Source of the DNA: Symbiodinium microadriaticum
Taxonomy: Eukaryota > Sar > Dinophyceae > Suessiales > Symbiodiniaceae
Direction: 5' to 3'
DNA: 64,000 nt
Assembly (NCBI GenBank): GCA_001939145.1
Contig: LSRX01000054.1
Span: 54,325 to 118,324, forward strand
The translations under genes were made by a program, and so were the position numbers. The notes beneath the pieces are model-generated. The model did not search any database, was not told where the DNA came from, and saw nothing but the letters and a program-made list of their open reading frames with translations. How positions within the stretch are numbered: position 1 is the stretch's first letter; each line of letters opens with the position of its first letter. Shown piece by piece: positions 61,262 to 64,000 of this stretch.

Positions 61262-62719
61262 CTTCTCACCTTCGGAAACAGCGAGTCGAGCCTCCGTCTC
61301 CCCGCTTGGGCGGCTTTCCGAAGAGTCCGGGCTCCCTTCATCTTTGTAAGGGCCAAGTGGAGGTTCCTGGGTCGCGTCCGAAAGATGCCCGTTCAGTCTC
61401 TGCCAACGGACCGCTGCCTGGTCCTTCGCCCTTCCCTTCGCTACCCTCCAAGCTTTCCCAACCCCTGTTGTGCTTGGCTCGACTTGCAGGGTGTATTCGT
61501 GCATATCAGACGGCACGACCTGCATGCCGATCGAAGCAGTCGTGAGAGAGATTACCAGCTGGGGGGTGAGTTCAGCGCAGGCCTGGCTCAAGTGCCAGGA
61601 GCTGAAAAAGGCGCCGAATGCAGGGACGATCAGGGAGGTTTCGTGTCCAGCAGCTGTTTTCAGCATATCGTTCCAGCTGCCAGGTGGCTCAGGAAAACAT
61701 CCGAAGTGGCAAAGTCTTCACACGAAGGAAGGAACACTGAGCCGAACACCGCCGCCCGTTGGGTTGGAGGTGGGCTTCTCTGATTCAGCTCGCTGCATCT
61801 CTTCGCCCGGCTCTTGCCGTCCACGACATCCCTGTATTTTCCTGTTTCCTTTGTGGTTGCATTGCCGTGTGCAGAGCTTGACAACCTGGATCCTCATCAG
61901 ACCCTTAGTGCTGTACATTTCTCCCTCCGGCCTATGTCTGCATCGCCAGCAAAAGCGTATAAGCTGTAGGTTCAAGAAGTACCACCAAAGTTGCATGGGA
62001 CCGGAGCCCACGACGGCAAGAGCCGGCAGCAGGCATGCAGTGCCTGATTCATGTGCAATTGTTCAGCCGCATGTAGACTTTGGGATCTATTTCGGGATAT
62101 TTTCGAGGACGACAGGTGTTTAAGCCGGCCAATTGCTTGAACTCTCTTGGAGTCTCGCAGCAAATTGCTGTGGGTTTCTCAATCTTAGTGCTGTGCAAGC
62201 CACCGGGCGTACTCATAATCCCTGCGGCTTGGCCCATTGCTGCCGAGGTGTTTTTTTCTACAGATATCTAGGAGAAAAAGTCAATACTTACCGGCAGGTT
62301 CTGGGTAACCCAAAACCAGGGACCCAGCCCGTGCGCTTGAGGCCATGGATTTTTATCTGCCCTCGATGAGGTTATTTCTGCGTGGTGAAATGCGAGGAAA
62401 GAAAGGAGAATCCATTCTGCAGCGTTTGGTCTTCTCTCGTGCAGAACTTGGCACAGGATCCTTTGTCTTACGTTGACGCATGGTTCGGGTCTGTTGGGCT
62501 ACCAGGCCGCAGCAAATGCACCAATTCTGCATGTGCAATCCTACCAACCTTGACATCCGCACACGTAGTCACCAAGCTTTGCAGATTTCAGCATGTGCTT
62601 AAACCCTGTGTCCACTTGATGTTGGGAAACAAGCCCAAGATGAAGCATCCACGCCCTCCAGCACAGCGTGTTTCAGATTTAGGTACTAGTACTGGGACAT
62701 CTTTGAAGCTTTGCAGCCA
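61262..62719. other. Spacer with possible exons of an unknown gene
   Basis: After a TTGCAG acceptor at 61490 the frame reads VYSCISDGTTCMPIEAVV and REITSWG to a GT donor near 61562. A second piece at 61582-61621 reads AWLKCQELKKAPN. Composition is good but no family is recognised. The rest of the stretch is unassigned. Confidence 0.3.
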
Positions 62720-63502
62720 TGGCGCCCAAACGAAAGACAGAAAAAGCCACAGAGGAGGCCATGGCCTTGCCGAGTCGCAGAACAGCGCCCTTGTCACCTG
62801 AGAATGCGTACCATTGCAGGACTACGAGTCCATGACCTTGGCAGTGCTGAAGGGCAAGGCCCAAGAGCTGGGAGTCGTGCAAAGTGGCAGCAAGAAGGAC
62901 AGGACGACCGCTTGCACAGACAAGTACCCTGTGGGTCACAACTCATGTAATTGGCCCTGGGCTTTTGGTCATTTGACAAACAGTCAGCTACTTGTCCAGC
63001 TCTCGCCAAACACGGAGTGCAGGATCTGATCGAGCGACTGCGCTCTCTAGCTCAGCCGAAGAGACATGTCTTGAAGAGTCTTGTACCGCCAGGTCCTGGA
63101 AAGTCACGAGAGCTAGTTGTGTACAGTAGATCGCAGGCTGTACTTAGCTAAAAGGGTGAGACCTTACCACGACAACATGCTGTTGCATTCTTCCTGTTCC
63201 AAGGAAACGGGCTGCACCCCCTGCAGCGGAAGAGAAGGCTCCCAAGCGAGGCCCGTAGATCTGCGACTGAACACAGCATTTGTCGGTAGCCAGGTGCTCT
63301 TTATGCAGCATGGTGCCAGCAGTGCGCATCTTGCCACATCTTGCCCAAGCCTGCAGGTAAGGCTGAGTCTGGGCCCATCGAAAAGGCAGCTTGAAGTTTG
63401 ATGTGTTCTGGATCAGACGTGTCGATGACCCTGCACCCTAGCATTGAGGCGGAGCCCAAGGGGAAGGCCAAGGCCAAAAGCCGCGGTAAAGCGGCCAAGA
63501 AG
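62720..63502 (+). CDS. SAP-domain basic protein
   Basis: Exon 62720-62758 starts MAPKRKTEKATEE. Exon 62820-62897 reads DYESMTLAVLKGKAQELGV, then SGSKK, and the exon at 63023 gives DLIERLR. Together they form a SAP motif (helix-loop-helix, LKGKAQELG...KKDLIERL), a DNA-binding module of chromatin and RNA-processing proteins. Later exons are Lys/Ala-rich: 63204-63250 (KRAAPPAAEEKAPKR) and 63449-63502 (AEPKGKAKAKSRGKAAKK). A basic, nuclear, DNA- or chromatin-associated protein is likely. Donors are GC and GA as in neighbouring genes. The start is chosen as the first ATG before the SAP exon in a matching frame. The 3' end is not fixed. Confidence 0.75.
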
Positions 63503-63679
63503 GTCACGGGTTCGTGCAAGATCTTGCTGTCACTTCGGATGGCGTTTTTCGTGACGATTCCCGAACGCTCGAAAATCAGCCACCAGAACTAAAATAAACA
63601 TACGGTGCGTGAAGAAACACGGATTGAACCTGCCAGTAGCGCCTTTTGCGAGTCAGCTCATGCACTTGACCATTCAGGC

Positions 63680-63733
63680 ATTACTACTACTGTTACTACT
63701 GCTACCGCTACTGCTGCTGCTGCTGCTGCTGTG
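63680..63733. repeat. (TACTG/CTG)n triplet run
   Basis: CTACTGTTACTACTG-like triplets end in seven CTGs. Same triplet as the runs at 24366 and 56166. Confidence 0.9.
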
Positions 63734-63765
63734 TAACACACGTGTGTGTGTAGGTACAAGCTCGA

Positions 63766-63792
63766 ACGGTCGAATGCCGAAGCATCTTCGGC
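63766..63792. other. Hairpin GCCGAAG-CAT-CTTCGGC
   Basis: A perfect 7-bp stem with a 3-base loop, extended by TCGA on both sides past a 2-base bulge. It lies about 50 bp before the start codon at 63843. Confidence 0.7.
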
Positions 63793-63842
63793 TCGACCGA
63801 TTTTGAGTTTCCCCATCTTCCTTTCGCCTCTCGCCTTGAACC

Positions 63843-64000
63843 ATGGCCCACTCCGGCGCTGAGTTCGACGCCTCCGCCTGGGCGGATTTCGCCGAGGCGG
63901 CAGGCCTCTTGGTGGCTAGCCCTACGACCTCGACGTCGCCGGCTACCACCGCGCCTGGTTTGGTTGGAGAGGTGGCCGCACAGCCCGCGCCGGGCTTGTC
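63843..64000 (+). CDS. Start of an Ala/Thr-rich ORF running off the window
   Basis: ATG after GAACC opens 52 codons without a stop to the window end: MAHSGAEFDASAWADFAEA, then an Ala/Pro/Thr-rich stretch. It could be an ordinary gene or the first ORF of a retroelement. Codon choice is GC-rich, unlike the sequence just before it. Confidence 0.5.
   Translation, partial: MAHSGAEFDASAWADFAEAAGLLVASPTTSTSPATTAPGLVGEVAAQPAPGL

Noticed and set aside
1..64000. tRNA, rRNA and snRNA genes
   Set aside because: I looked for A- and B-box pairs and for conserved rRNA or snRNA cores on both strands by eye and found none; a covariance-model scan would be the decisive test.

Overview
The window looks like nuclear DNA of a dinoflagellate, probably a Symbiodiniaceae-like alga. 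Four things point there. Conserved genes are cut into many short exons whose introns start with GC, GT or GA and end in AG, usually followed by G. All nine recognised host genes and the retrotransposon lie on the + strand. A 13-base match to the 3' end of the dinoflagellate spliced leader is present. A dinoflagellate-style Ty1/copia element carries a methyltransferase-like insert. Most automatic ORFs here are meaningless. The real genes were found by joining short exons by eye to known protein families, so exon limits are my readings and function calls rest on motif recognition, not on database searches.

Layout. 1-5.2 kb: old diverged duplications, a fresh 239-bp duplication, AGTCC/AGTAC pentamers and scattered GATCA clusters. 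5.7-6.5 kb: serial in-frame microexons coding for a Lys/Asp-rich tract. 7.65-8.47 kb: assembly gap. 13.0-18.5 kb: a UAP56/DDX39-type RNA helicase in at least 21 exons, with an intronless glycosyltransferase-like gene inside its 2.2-kb intron. 19.6-23.9 kb: repeated acidic exon cassettes, with an intronless ABHD4/5-type hydrolase between two of them. 27.3-56.9 kb: a CYP97-type cytochrome P450. Its second mapped intron holds an intronless TTC4/Cns1 co-chaperone gene. A later intron of about 21.8 kb holds an intact-looking copia element (31.76-39.86 kb), a 471-bp higher-order repeat, a DHHC palmitoyltransferase, a 110-bp tandem array and a field of hairpin/GA modules. 57.3-61.3 kb: phytoene synthase, with about 680 bp of (GTGCGT)n in one intron. 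62.7-63.5 kb: a SAP-domain basic protein. An ORF runs off the right end.

Biology. CYP97 enzymes are carotenoid hydroxylases and phytoene synthase makes the first committed carotenoid, so two genes of one plastid pathway sit next to each other on one strand. UAP56 acts in mRNA export, TTC4 is an Hsp90 co-chaperone, and the DHHC and ABHD proteins concern lipidated proteins and lipids; these are not linked to the carotenoid pair. The most unusual property of the window is its nesting: four complete genes and a retrotransposon lie inside introns, or between exons, of other genes on the same strand.
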